Shown: piece after piece, positions 1 through 12,967 of the stretch
Position numbering within the stretch: the first letter of the stretch is position 1
Layout of the letters: every line of letters starts with the position of its first letter
From: Microtetraspora niveoalba
GTDB lineage: Bacteria; Actinomycetota; Actinomycetes; Streptosporangiales; Streptosporangiaceae
Direction of reading: 5' to 3'
Assembly (NCBI RefSeq): GCF_001570405.1
Contig: NZ_BBYM01000034.1
Location: 1-64,000 of the forward strand
Length of the DNA stretch: 64,000 bases
Translations under genes and position numbers: made by a program
The notes under the pieces: model-generated
Told to the model about the DNA's origin: nothing
What the model saw: only the letters and a program-made list of their open reading frames with translations
Database searches by the model: none

Positions 1-1623
1 GCCGAAGGCGGCCGCGGCGCCGGTGACGGGGCCGCCGGCGGGACCGGTGACGGCGGTGACGGCGTCGACGGCAGGCAGCCCGGGTCATCCCCCGCTTCAT
101 CCCCGGCCGCGCCGTCGCCGCCGGTGTCCGTTCCGTCGGCGCCCTCCTCACTCACGCCGTTCTCGCCGAAGGCGTCGCCCGCGCGACCTTCGGCCGGCGT
201 GTCCCCCTCGGCCCCGCCGACGGGTACCGCGCCGCCGCGACCGGGCGGCGCGGAGGCGGAGGCGACCCCCGAGCCGCCCGCCGAGCGGCCGGTCCTGACC
301 AGGAAGCGGGCACAGGCGCCCCTCCCCAGGGCGGCCACGCTCGCCGCGACCGTCGAGCCGGTCGGCTCGCTCGTGCGCGCCCGGCGCGGCATCGTCGCCG
401 TACGGCTGCGCAACACGGGGACCGCCGCCTCCCAGGAGATCGAGGCCGCCGTGGACCTGCCCGAGGGGGTCGTCCCGGCGGCGGGCGCCGCGCGCAAGGG
501 ACGCTCGGCGGGCGCGCCGGAGACGGCGGGCGGCTGGGCGTGCCGTACGAGCGGGAGGAGCGTGCGGTGCGCGCACGGCGGGCTCGGCGCCGGGCAGGTC
601 ACCTCGCTCTTCCTGCCGGTGAGCGTGGCCCGGGACGCCCCGGAGGATCGCGGCCCCACAGTTCACGTACAGGCGGGGACGCTCCGGGCGGTGGCGACGT
701 CGGCCAAGGGGGTCCGCGCTTCGGGCGCCACCGCGCGGTTCGCCGCTGACGGGCACGTGACCGGCCGGGCGATCGGCGGCGACCTGCTGGCCTGCCTCCC
801 GAAGAAGCCGGCCTGCGCGGAGAAGGTCCTCGTCGACCGTGACACGGACCCTTCGACGCGCGGTTCCGGCTCCGCCCGCCTCACACTGCCGAGTGGGGCC
901 CGGGTGCTCTGGGCCGGGCTGTACTGGTCGTCCGGCAGGGAGGGGACGTCCCCCGCCGGGGACATCCGGGTCAGGTCGCCGCGCTCGGGGCGCTACGTGA
1001 CGGTGCACGCCACCGAGCTGACCCGGCGCTCGCTTCCTTCGGGGGCTGGTTATCTCGCCTTCGCCGACGTGACGAGCCTCGTCCGCGGCGGTGGCCCGAA
1101 CGGCGTGTGGTGGGTGGCGGACGCGTCCGTCGGGACCGGTGCCGCGGGCTCCGGGGCGACGTCCACGCCCTCTCCGGCCGCCGAGTCCTCCCCGGCCGCG
1201 AAGTCCGCCCGGGCCGCCAGGTCCTCTTCGGCCGCCGGGGCGACCGGCGCCGCCACTCATGCCGAGCCCGCCGCCTCGGCGAGGACGGCCGCCGCCCGTT
1301 CCACCCGTTACACACGTTCCGCTTCACAAGCCGGGTGGACGCTGGTCGTGGTCGCCTCCGACCCGCGCCAGCCGTACGGGCAGGCGGCGGTGCTGGAGAC
1401 GGCGTCGCTGCTCCGGGGCGGGCGCCCGCTGAACGTCGCGCTCGACGGACTGGCGGCCGGCGGACGGCAGGCCCGGCTGGAGGTCATGACCTGGCCCGGG
1501 AAGGCCGGGCCTCGTCGCGACTCCGTGACGCTGCGTGGCTCCAGACCGGTGCTCAACATCCTGACCAGGAACGACGCGCTGCTCTTCGGGGTGGCGGCGA
1601 TCAGCGTTCCGGCCCTGCGATAG
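1..1623 (+). CDS. Secreted/surface protein with DUF11/DUF3344-like beta domain, 5'-truncated by window edge
   Basis: The reading frame is open from base 1 to the TAG at 1621-1623, so the true start lies upstream of the window. The first ~120 residues seen are Gly/Ala/Pro/Ser-rich linker. A beta-sandwich-like segment follows (VRLRNTGTAASQEIEAAVDLP), typical of DUF11-type cell-surface repeats. The second half has the signature ARVLWAGLYWSSG, then YLAFADVTSLV and AGWTLVVVASDP, which I associate with DUF3344/DUF11 surface proteins of Actinobacteria. An Ala/Ser-rich insertion of about 60 residues (bases ~1130-1325) splits that second domain. The C-terminus (LLFGVAAISVPAL) is the usual family ending, with no sortase motif. 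Function unknown; a cell-surface or secreted role is inferred. Cysteines at about bases 540-590 and 785-820 could form disulfides. Confidence 0.72.
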   Translation, partial: AEGGRGAGDGAAGGTGDGGDGVDGRQPGSSPASSPAAPSPPVSVPSAPSSLTPFSPKASPARPSAGVSPSAPPTGTAPPRPGGAEAEATPEPPAERPVLTRKRAQAPLPRAATLAATVEPVGSLVRARRGIVAVRLRNTGTAASQEIEAAVDLPEGVVPAAGAARKGRSAGAPETAGGWACRTSGRSVRCAHGGLGAGQVTSLFLPVSVARDAPEDRGPTVHVQAGTLRAVATSAKGVRASGATARFAADGHVTGRAIGGDLLACLPKKPACAEKVLVDRDTDPSTRGSGSARLTLPSGARVLWAGLYWSSGREGTSPAGDIRVRSPRSGRYVTVHATELTRRSLPSGAGYLAFADVTSLVRGGGPNGVWWVADASVGTGAAGSGATSTPSPAAESSPAAKSARAARSSSAAGATGAATHAEPAASARTAAARSTRYTRSASQAGWTLVVVASDPRQPYGQAAVLETASLLRGGRPLNVALDGLAAGGRQARLEVMTWPGKAGPRRDSVTLRGSRPVLNILTRNDALLFGVAAISVPALR

Positions 1624-1816
1624 TGCCTGATCCATAACGAAATGGGGGGCAGGCAAGACCAGGACAAACTGGTACGGTCTCCGTGAACGTACGGCATCGG
1701 GGCTGGGGCGCACGAGACCCCCATCGTGTCGGCGGGGCCTGAATCGTGCCGATTCACCCTCGTCGCTTCACCGGCTTGATTACCCTGAGATGGCCACGTT
1801 GGAAGGGCGGTGTCGC

Positions 1817-3427
1817 GTGGATCGCTGCGCGTTGTTCGTTGACGCCGGCTACCTGCTGGCGGACGGCGCGCTCGCCGCGCACGGAACCCGTCACCGAGAG
1901 TCCGTCTCCTGGGACTATCCCGGACTCCTCCAACTGCTGACCGGCCTGTCCAAGGACCGCACCGGCCTCCCGCTGCTCCGCTGCTATTGGTACGAGGCGA
2001 CGGTCGAAGGCCGCAGGACGAACGATCACGACGTGCTGGCCGACATCCCCGGGCTCAAGCTTCGCCTCGCCCGGATGCGGCCCGGTCGCCGCGAGGGCGT
2101 CGACGCGCAGGTGCATCGCGACCTGATGACGCTGGCGCGCAACAACGCCGTCTGCGACGCGGTGGTGGTCAGCGGCGACGAGGACCTGGCCCAGGTCGTC
2201 AGTGACGCGCAGGACCTCGGCATCCGGGTGACCGTCGTCCACATCGCCGTCGAGGGCGGGTGGGCGATCTCCCGCGCCCTGCGCCAGGAGTGCGACGACC
2301 TCATCGAGATCGGCGGCGCCCAGCTCATGCCGTACGCCACCCCGAACGCGGGCGCCGACGCGGCCCCCGCGCAGGCCAACGGGCAGCAGCCGGCCCTGAA
2401 CGGTCAGTCCCGGCACAACGGCTCCGGGCAGCTCGCCGGGGCGGCTACCGGCAACGGCGCGCTGAGCGGCTCCGCGAACGGCGCGTTCGCGCTCGGCGGC
2501 GGTCTGAACGGAGCCTCCGGCGGAGGCGTCCCGACGGCCGGCGCTCCGGGCACCGCCGCTTCGGGTGTCGGTGCTTCGGGGGTCGGTGCTCCGGGTGCGG
2601 ATGCTTCCGGCTCCGGTCCTTCGGGGGCCGGCGCCTCGGGTACCGGTTTTTCGCCGGGCGGTGCGTCCGGTGGCGGCAGCGTCACGCCGGCCTCGTCTCC
2701 CGCCCCCTTCTCGTCGCCCTTCTCAGGAGCCGCGCACGCCCGTCCGGCCCAGCCGGCGCTTCCCGCGTACTCGGCCTATCCGGTGGAGCCGCAGCCCGGG
2801 CAGCTTCCCGCGCCGTCGCCCATCCCGGCCCCGGCCACGTCGCCCGCCTCGTCGCCGGGCACCTCTCAGACGCCTCCACAGGTCCAGAGCCCGGCACCGG
2901 GTTCGCCCCCCGCCTCACCGCCGGCGCACGGCTCGTCCCCGGTGCAGATCTCCTCGCTCGCTCCGATCTCGCCGCCGCCGCTTCCCGCGCCCCTCTCGCC
3001 GCCGCCCGGGCAGGTGTCGCCCATACCGGGCGTCTCTCCCGCGCAGAGCCACCAGTCCGAGAGCTCGGGGAACTATTCCGGGGCGTCCGCGGGCGCCTAT
3101 CCGGCACCGGGCCCGATGCCGCTCGGGCCGTACACGGGGCCGCAGCCCACGCAGTCGCCGTCGCACAGCGCGGGCCCCACCACGACGCTCGCGGAGTCGG
3201 TGCAGTCGGCGCACAAGGAGGGGTTCGACTTCGGCGAGTCGGTCGCCCGTGACGCCCCCGTCCTGTGGCTGGAGGCGGTCCTGGCCCGCAAGCCGCGGAT
3301 GCCCTCCGACCTGGAGGCCCGGCTCCTCCAGGGCTCGTCCCTCCCGATCGACTTCCTCCTCCACGAGGAGGTCCGCCAGGCCCTCCGCCGCGGCTTCTGG
3401 GATGCGCTGGAGCGGGCGCGACGCTGA
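1817..3427 (+). CDS. NYN-domain (PIN-like) protein with long Gly/Ala/Pro linker
   Basis: The N-terminus (ALFVDAGYLLADG ... VVVSGDEDLAQVVSDAQ) is a NYN/LabA-type PIN-fold domain; the Asp residues in FVDAGY and SGDEDL are expected metal ligands of a predicted ribonuclease. It covers about residues 1-170. A disordered Gly/Ser/Ala then Pro-rich linker of ~280 residues follows, with near-collagenous triplets around bases 2540-2690. A conserved helical C-terminal domain (HKEGFDFGESVARDAP to the end) closes the protein. The GTG at 1817 is preferred over the ATG at 1790 because GGAAGGG lies 9 bases upstream and homology starts there. The stop at 3425-3427 sits inside the first unit of a 122-bp tandem repeat, so the gene end itself has been duplicated downstream. 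Biological role unknown; RNA processing is the family expectation. Confidence 0.85.
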   Translation: MDRCALFVDAGYLLADGALAAHGTRHRESVSWDYPGLLQLLTGLSKDRTGLPLLRCYWYEATVEGRRTNDHDVLADIPGLKLRLARMRPGRREGVDAQVHRDLMTLARNNAVCDAVVVSGDEDLAQVVSDAQDLGIRVTVVHIAVEGGWAISRALRQECDDLIEIGGAQLMPYATPNAGADAAPAQANGQQPALNGQSRHNGSGQLAGAATGNGALSGSANGAFALGGGLNGASGGGVPTAGAPGTAASGVGASGVGAPGADASGSGPSGAGASGTGFSPGGASGGGSVTPASSPAPFSSPFSGAAHARPAQPALPAYSAYPVEPQPGQLPAPSPIPAPATSPASSPGTSQTPPQVQSPAPGSPPASPPAHGSSPVQISSLAPISPPPLPAPLSPPPGQVSPIPGVSPAQSHQSESSGNYSGASAGAYPAPGPMPLGPYTGPQPTQSPSHSAGPTTTLAESVQSAHKEGFDFGESVARDAPVLWLEAVLARKPRMPSDLEARLLQGSSLPIDFLLHEEVRQALRRGFWDALERARR

Positions 3428-3674
3428 GCCGACCGACGAGCGAGCGGGCGACGGAGGAGTCCCGAGCGAGGACGGAGGCCAGCGGCTTCGGGCGTCTGCT
3501 CCCGCCGAGCGGAGCGAGGCTGTCGGGCACTGTGCGGGCGCGACGCTGAGCCGACCGACGAGCGAGCGGGCGACGGAGGAGTCCCGCGCGAGGACGGAGG
3601 CCGGCGGCTTCGGGCGTCTGCTCCCGCCGAGCGGAGTGAGGTTGTCGGGCACTGTGCGGGCGCGACGCTGAGCA
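3412..3674 (+). repeat. 122-bp tandem repeat spanning the NYN gene stop codon
   Basis: The string GCGGGCGCGACGCTGAGC occurs at 3412, 3534 and 3656, exactly 122 bases apart. Two full units differ at only a few positions, and the third is cut after about 18 bases. Each unit begins with a copy of the last codons and TGA of the upstream gene. The array fills the space between the NYN gene and the convergent osaB-like gene. The core resembles, in sense orientation, the repeat at 43689-44009. No convincing coding function: the unit length is not a multiple of three. Confidence 0.9.
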
Positions 3675-3711
3675 GGTCGGCGGGCGGATGTCGGGCGGGC
3701 GCGGTGTCGGG

Positions 3712-4344
3712 TCAGGAGAGGGCGTCGAAACCGGCCCTGAGGCGGCCGACGCGTTCGGCGAGGTCGGCCACGGGGCCGGTGAGGTGGGTGTCGCCGGACT
3801 TCCCGACCAGTTCGCGTACGCGGGTCAGCTCCTCCTCGACGGCGTCGAGCCGGCGTGACAGTTCGGGCAGCACCTCGGCCTGGTCGGCGCCGTTGGTTTC
3901 GGACAGCTCGGAGTTCAGCCGCTCGCGCAGTAGCGACGCCTGTTCGGCGAGCCGCCGGTTCATGTTGTACAGCTCGACGAAGACGGCGACCTTGGCCCGC
4001 AGCACCCAGGGGTCGAAGGGCTTGGTGAGGTAGTCGACCGCTCCGGCGGCGTAGCCGCGGAAGGCGTAGTCGGGGGCGCTGTCCACGACGGTCAGGAAGA
4101 TGATCGGGATGTTGCGGGTGCGCTCGCGCCGCTTGATGTGGGCGGCGGTCTCGAAGCCGTCCATCCCGGGCATGCGGACGTCGAGGAGGATGAGCGCGAA
4201 CTCGTTGCCGAGCAGGGCCTTCAGCGCCTCCTCACCCGACCTGGCCCGGATGGGGATCAGGTCGAGCGAGCTGAGGATCGCCTCCAGCGCGATCAGGTTC
4301 TCTTCGCGGTCGTCGACAAGGAGGATCTTGGCGCGGTCCGGCAT
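3712..4344 (-). CDS. osaB: OsaB-like response regulator (receiver plus coiled coil)
   Basis: Residues 1-125 form a CheY-like receiver: acidic pair D11-D12, phospho-acceptor D55 in LLDVRMPG, conserved Thr in FLTVVDS and Lys in YLTKPFD. There is no DNA-binding output domain; residues ~125-210 are a predicted coiled coil (RRLAEQASLLRERL, RRLDAVEEELTRVREL). This architecture matches OsaB of Streptomyces coelicolor, an osmoadaptation regulator. It is encoded 3 bases after the stop of the multi-HAMP kinase gene on the same strand, so co-transcription and perhaps translational coupling are likely. It probably receives phosphate from the kinase and acts through protein-protein contacts. The symbol is by architecture and neighbourhood, not alignment. 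Confidence 0.88.
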   Translation of the reverse strand: MPDRAKILLVDDREENLIALEAILSSLDLIPIRARSGEEALKALLGNEFALILLDVRMPGMDGFETAAHIKRRERTRNIPIIFLTVVDSAPDYAFRGYAAGAVDYLTKPFDPWVLRAKVAVFVELYNMNRRLAEQASLLRERLNSELSETNGADQAEVLPELSRRLDAVEEELTRVRELVGKSGDTHLTGPVADLAERVGRLRAGFDALS

Positions 4345-4347
4345 CGA

Positions 4348-8523
<4,176 letters not shown>

Positions 8524-8639
8524 CGAGCCTCCTTCCCCTGCGGGATTTCCCGGCCCGCGGGCACGCTGAAACAGCGTCGTGCCGGGCACGAACCTCATGC
8601 CAGTCTGTCACGTTCCGTGGCATGTAGTCGTCTGCTTGT

Positions 8640-8668
8640 TTGACGAGGGTCAGGTGGAAGTGTGATAA
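8640..8668 (+). promoter_or_regulatory. Putative sigma-70-like promoter of osaC-like gene, giving an almost leaderless mRNA
   Basis: TTGACG at 8640-8645 and TGATAA at 8663-8668 are separated by 17 bases, close to the housekeeping consensus. Transcription would begin around 8675, only a few bases before the GTG at 8679. This argues against the upstream TTG (8640) as a start codon, since it lies in the -35 box. Inference from sequence only. Confidence 0.5.
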
Positions 8669-8678
8669 CACGGAATCG

Positions 8679-10211
8679 GTGACAACTACCCCACGTGCCG
8701 TGCTCGCCGCGTCTTTCGCGCCGGGCGACGAAGCCGTACCAGCCGCGAGGCGGTTCACGCGTGAAGTGATGACCGCGTGGGCCGCCATGTCCGTGAGCCA
8801 CGACGCCGAGCGGCTCGCCGGCGACCTGGTCCATGAGGCGGGCGACGGCCCGTTCGAGGTCATGTGGGTCCACCACGGCGACTCCGTGCAGGTGGAGGTA
8901 CGTGAGAAGGGCGACGCCGAGGGGCTCGCCCCGCCCACGAACGCCATCTCCTGGGGGATCACGTTCAGCGGCTCCACCCGCACCCGCTGGGCCAGGATCG
9001 ACCTCCCCGGCGGCGTCGGCCGTACGAGCGACGAGTGGGTGGGCGAGCCGATGCACGGGCCGGGCTGGCTCGGGTTCCTCGCGGACGCCAGCGACCTGCT
9101 CGCCGGGACGCTCGACCCCGACATGGTGCCGGCGATCATCGCGCAGATCGTGGTGCCGAGGCTGGCGAGCTGGTGCGCCGTCTACACCATGGAGCACGGC
9201 TCGGGCGAGGTGGTCCCGGCCTATCTCTGGCACGCCGACGAGACCCAGATCGACGCGCTGCGCGATGAGCTCGCCGAGATCGTGATGCCGCCGGGCGAGG
9301 GGCCGGCCGTGCTGCACGTGGGCGAGTGGCAGGCGCTGGCGTTCCCGCTGACCGCGCGGGGGCGGCGGCTCGGCGTTATGTGCCTGGGCCGCAGCGACCG
9401 TTTCCCCGACGAGGTGATGCAGCTCGCCGAGGACCTCTGCCGCCGGGCCGCCCTCGCGATGGACAACGCCCGGCTGTACGCGCAGCAGGCGGCGGCGAAC
9501 CTGGCGCTCCAGCGCAGCCTCCTGCCGCCCGAGGAGCCGCACACGCCCGGCCTCGACTCGCACGTCATCTACGAGCCGGCCGGGGAGACCAACGAGGTCG
9601 GCGGGGACTTCTACGACCTGTTCCCGGTGGGCGACGGCGTCTGGCGCTTCGCGATCGGCGACGTCTGCGGCACCGGCCCCGTGGCGGCCGCGGTCACCGG
9701 CCTCGCCCGGCACACCCTCCGGCTGCTCGCCCGGGAGGGGTACGGCGTCGCCGCCGTGGTCGCCCGGCTCAACCAGGCGATCCTGGAGGAGGGCGACCGG
9801 GCCAGGTTCCTGACGCTGCTGCACGGGGAGATCACGCGCACGGAGGGCGGGCTCGACATCAGCCTGGTGTCGGCCGGGCACCCCGAGGCGCTCCGGCTGC
9901 GGCCGAGCGGGGTGGTCGAGGCGGTGGCGTCGCCGCAGTCCCTGCTCGGCGTCTTCCCCGAGGCCGAGTTCCACGAGGAGAGCGTGCGGCTGGAGTCCGG
10001 CGACGTGCTGCTCGGGGTCACCGACGGGGTGACCGAGCGGCGGTGCGGCTCGCGGCTGCTCGACGACGACGGCGGGCTGGCCAAGCTGCTGACCGAGTGC
10101 GTGGACCTGTCGGCGCGGGCGGTGGCCGAGCGGATCCGCCGTGCCTGCCAGGATTTCGCGCCGGAGCCGAGCGCCGACGACCTGGCTATTCTCGTTCTGC
10201 GAGCGCCCTGA
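8679..10211 (+). CDS. osaC: OsaC-like PP2C/SpoIIE phosphatase with degenerate RsbW-like domain and GAF
   Basis: Residues ~1-100 resemble an RsbW/anti-sigma HATPase (ARRFTREVMTAWAAM ... VQVEVREKG), but the N-box Asn and the G-box glycines expected for ATP binding are not visible (DLVHEAGDGPFE where ELVxNAxxH is expected). A GAF-like sensor domain lies about 115-275. The C-terminal SpoIIE phosphatase runs about 300-508, with Asp-containing metal motifs GGDFYDLF, IGDVCGTG and VTDGVTE. The order matches OsaC of S. coelicolor, a modulator of SigB after osmotic stress. It is divergent from osaA, sharing a ~155-bp promoter region. Start GTG 8679 is preferred (see promoter). Its 3' end overlaps the convergent S9 peptidase gene by 26 bases. 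Likely dephosphorylates an anti-anti-sigma factor; kinase activity of the N-terminal domain is doubtful. Confidence 0.82.
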   Translation: MTTTPRAVLAASFAPGDEAVPAARRFTREVMTAWAAMSVSHDAERLAGDLVHEAGDGPFEVMWVHHGDSVQVEVREKGDAEGLAPPTNAISWGITFSGSTRTRWARIDLPGGVGRTSDEWVGEPMHGPGWLGFLADASDLLAGTLDPDMVPAIIAQIVVPRLASWCAVYTMEHGSGEVVPAYLWHADETQIDALRDELAEIVMPPGEGPAVLHVGEWQALAFPLTARGRRLGVMCLGRSDRFPDEVMQLAEDLCRRAALAMDNARLYAQQAAANLALQRSLLPPEEPHTPGLDSHVIYEPAGETNEVGGDFYDLFPVGDGVWRFAIGDVCGTGPVAAAVTGLARHTLRLLAREGYGVAAVVARLNQAILEEGDRARFLTLLHGEITRTEGGLDISLVSAGHPEALRLRPSGVVEAVASPQSLLGVFPEAEFHEESVRLESGDVLLGVTDGVTERRCGSRLLDDDGGLAKLLTECVDLSARAVAERIRRACQDFAPEPSADDLAILVLRAP

Positions 10212-11946
10212 TCGCGAAATCGATCTGGAGTGACATCCTGCGGATGCGTTCCGCCACCACCAGGGTGCCGTGCCCGGCGTCGTACCGGTGGACGTGGACG
10301 TGGTGGCCGCGCCGGGCCAGGGCGTCGAGATAGCCGTCGATCTGGCGCATCGGGCAGCGGGGGTCGTTCTCCCCGGCGATGACCAGCAGCGGCGCCTGCA
10401 CCAGGTCGGCGTACGTGATGGGGGAGGAGGCGGCGTAGCGCTCGGGCAGTTCCTCGGGCGGGCCGCCGAGCAGCGCCCGGTGGTGGGCGCGCAGCCGCTC
10501 CGCCTCGTCCTCGTACGCGGCCGCGTGGTCGGCGATGGGTGTGGTGGCGATGCCCGCGGCCCAGATCTTCGGCTGGGTGCCGACGCCGAGCAGCGTGAGA
10601 TAGCCGCCCCACGAGGCGCCGGCGAGGACGAGCCGCTCGGGGTCGACGAGGCCGCGGGCGACCGCCCATTCGCGTACGGCGGTTACGTCGGCCAGCTCGA
10701 TGTGCCCGACGTCGCCGTGCAGGGCGTCGCGCCAGGCAGAGCCGTACCCGGTGGAGCCGCGGTAGTTGACCCGGATCACGGCGAACCCGCCGTCCACCCA
10801 GGCGGCGACGGCGGGCTCGAAGGCGTCGCCGTCCCGCGAGGCCGGCCCTCCGTGCAGGAGGAACACCGCGGGGTACGGCGGGGCGCCGGTCTCGGGCCGG
10901 GAGATCAACGTGTGGACGCGCCCGCCGGGCCCCTCGACGTCGGCGTCCTCGACGGGCACCGAGGCGGGGGCGGCGCGACCCGGGTTCATCACCACGTGGC
11001 CGTTGCTCGACCTGATCACGGGCGGCTGGGACGCGCTCGACCACGCGTACTCGACGCTGCCGTCGGGGCGCGGGGCCGCCGCTTCGATGACGCCGCGCGG
11101 GGTGTCGATGGGGGTGAGCCCGCCGCCGGTCAGGTCGTATCTCAGCAGCTCGGTGCGGCCGCGGTGGTCGTGGACGATGAGCAGGGCGCGGCCGTCGTCG
11201 TACCAGGCGGCGTCGATGTCCCCGGGGACGCGGAGCCAGATCTCGCGCTGCTCGCCGGTCAGCGGGTCCCAGACCAGCGGCTCGCGCCGGCCGCGCCGTT
11301 CGTGCAGGACGAGCAGCCGGCGGTCGCCGAGCCCCGGGGCGAACGCGATGCCGGTCACGCCCCTGCCGGGGCCGTCGTCCAGCTCGCCGGCCGTGCGGCC
11401 GTTCGCCCTGAGCACGCGAAGGGCGGGGTGGCGGGAGTCGCCGTGCTCGCTGTGCTCGATCGCGACGAGCGAGCCGTCGAGGGACATCGCGGCGACGGAG
11501 GCATACTCGCCGTGCTCGTAGAGGGTGACCGGGTCCTCCTGGTCGTGGACGAGCAGGACCTGGAAGCCGTCGCGGCCGGACCGGCCGATCGCGGCGCTGC
11601 CCGCCACGGAGAGCCCGAGCCCGCCGGGGTGGCCGGGCGGCGCGTTGACGGGGATGTCGGGGCCGCCGGAGAAGCGCTGGCGCATCCACCGGCCGTGCTC
11701 GTCGCCCAGGGTGTCGGCGAACCACCAGATCCACTGGCCGGTGGGGTCGATGGCGGCGTGCGCGGTGCCGCCGGGACGGTCGGTGACCTGGCGGGTGCGG
11801 CCGGTCGAGCGGTCCCAGGCGTGGATCTCCCAGGCGCCGGAGGCGTCGCTGCGGTAGACCGAGCGGTGGGGCGCCCGCCGGGCCCACATCGGCAGGGTCA
11901 TGCGTGGCGCCCGGAATCTGGCCTGCCAGCGCTCCTCGGCTTTCAC
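10186..11946 (-). CDS. S9 family prolyl-oligopeptidase-like serine peptidase
   Basis: 586 residues: an N-terminal beta-propeller (~1-330, with blades such as AHAAIDPTGQWIWWFAD) and a C-terminal alpha/beta-hydrolase peptidase domain. The catalytic triad is readable: S445 in GASWGGYL, D528 in GENDPRCP and H559 in AGHGT. HGGP near FLLHGGPASRD supplies the oxyanion region. There is no signal peptide, so it is probably a cytosolic acylaminoacyl- or oligopeptidase that trims short peptides. It stands alone, tail-to-tail with and overlapping the OsaC-like gene. The first Met (MKAEERWQARFRAP) is the only good start in the frame. Confidence 0.9.
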   Translation of the reverse strand: MKAEERWQARFRAPRMTLPMWARRAPHRSVYRSDASGAWEIHAWDRSTGRTRQVTDRPGGTAHAAIDPTGQWIWWFADTLGDEHGRWMRQRFSGGPDIPVNAPPGHPGGLGLSVAGSAAIGRSGRDGFQVLLVHDQEDPVTLYEHGEYASVAAMSLDGSLVAIEHSEHGDSRHPALRVLRANGRTAGELDDGPGRGVTGIAFAPGLGDRRLLVLHERRGRREPLVWDPLTGEQREIWLRVPGDIDAAWYDDGRALLIVHDHRGRTELLRYDLTGGGLTPIDTPRGVIEAAAPRPDGSVEYAWSSASQPPVIRSSNGHVVMNPGRAAPASVPVEDADVEGPGGRVHTLISRPETGAPPYPAVFLLHGGPASRDGDAFEPAVAAWVDGGFAVIRVNYRGSTGYGSAWRDALHGDVGHIELADVTAVREWAVARGLVDPERLVLAGASWGGYLTLLGVGTQPKIWAAGIATTPIADHAAAYEDEAERLRAHHRALLGGPPEELPERYAASSPITYADLVQAPLLVIAGENDPRCPMRQIDGYLDALARRGHHVHVHRYDAGHGTLVVAERIRRMSLQIDFAIRALAERE

Positions 11947-12075
11947 GCGGCCTCCCCTGGATTCGGTGCCGGTGGGATCGCGTCAAGTATGTCCCGCGAA
12001 TCTGCGGAATCGCCGGAGAACCCGAGGAAGAAAAAGCGGAATTTCCGGCGATATGCCCCTTTGGTATCAGGGGTA

Positions 12076-12900
12076 TCAGCAGGCCCGGGGCACCCAGGTG
12101 GTGATCTGGAAGGAGGCGGTCACCCGTACCGGATCGGGCAGGGCGCGGACGCGGTCGGCGAGCGTGCCGGGGTCGGTGTGCCAGGCGCTCGGCCCCATCC
12201 CCACCACGGCCTCGACCGCCGGGTGGCCGAGATCGAGCGCGACCTCGACCGCGTCGAGGCCGGTCCGGGCGAACCGGCCGCCGAGCGCCTCCTCCAGCCG
12301 CCGTTCCTTGTCCTCGTCCACCGACAGCAGGCCGAGTCGCTCCACCAGGGGGCGCAGATGCCTGGCGGCCGGCGTGACCACCACCAGCGTCCCCCCGGGC
12401 CGCAGCACCCGGGCGAACTCGGCGGGGTTGCGCGGCGCGAACACGTTGAGGAGCACGTCCACGCTCACGTCGCGTACCGGGAGCGGGCGCCAGACGTCCG
12501 CCACGACGGCGCCGACGCGGGGGTGCGCCCGCGCGGCCCGCTTGATCGCGTGCCGGGAGATGTCGAGGGCGATCCCGGCGGCGCCCTCGGGGAGGGCACG
12601 GGCCAGGTAGTAGCCGGTGCCGGCCCCCGCGTCCGCGACGACGGCGGCGTCCGCGCAGAGCCGGGCGAGGCGGTCGGCGAGCGGCGCGTAGTGCCCGGCG
12701 GCGAGGAAGTCGGCGCGGGCGGCCACCATCGCCGGGGTGTCGGCCGTGCCGGGGGCCGCCGACCCGGTCAGCAGGCTGACGTATCCCTGCCGCGCGACGT
12801 CGAAGCTGTGCCCGCGCCCGCATCGCACCGCGCCCCCGGCCCGCGCCAGCCCTTCGCGGCAGACCGGGCAGATCAGGAGGTCGATCACGTCGGCGAGCAT
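12076..12900 (-). CDS. RlmA-type 23S rRNA (guanine-N1)-methyltransferase
   Basis: The N-terminus has a zinc-binding cluster (CPVCREG ... CGRGHSFD) followed by ARQGYVSLL, the hallmark of RlmA/TlrB methyltransferases that modify G745 or G748 in helix 35 of 23S rRNA. A Rossmann SAM-binding domain follows (VADAGAGTGYYLARAL; ALDISRHAIKRAA; LLNVFAPRNPAEFARVLRPGG). Members acting on G748 (TlrB) give tylosin-type macrolide resistance; G745 versus G748 specificity cannot be decided here. Start ATG 12900 (MLADVIDLL) matches the usual N-terminus; ATGs at 12909 and 12912 are alternatives. The next gene is divergent, ~65 bases away. Confidence 0.85.
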   Translation of the reverse strand: MLADVIDLLICPVCREGLARAGGAVRCGRGHSFDVARQGYVSLLTGSAAPGTADTPAMVAARADFLAAGHYAPLADRLARLCADAAVVADAGAGTGYYLARALPEGAAGIALDISRHAIKRAARAHPRVGAVVADVWRPLPVRDVSVDVLLNVFAPRNPAEFARVLRPGGTLVVVTPAARHLRPLVERLGLLSVDEDKERRLEEALGGRFARTGLDAVEVALDLGHPAVEAVVGMGPSAWHTDPGTLADRVRALPDPVRVTASFQITTWVPRAC

Positions 12901-12967
12901 GGGTCCCATCATCCCGCGCCGCCGGTACGCGCGACGATCGGGCTGTTTCGTCCCTATCGTGTGGGCC

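Noticed and set aside
12050-12075. Short GGTATCAG duplication between the S9 peptidase and RlmA-type genes
   Set aside because: Only one 8-9-base copy pair and no clear period; could be chance.
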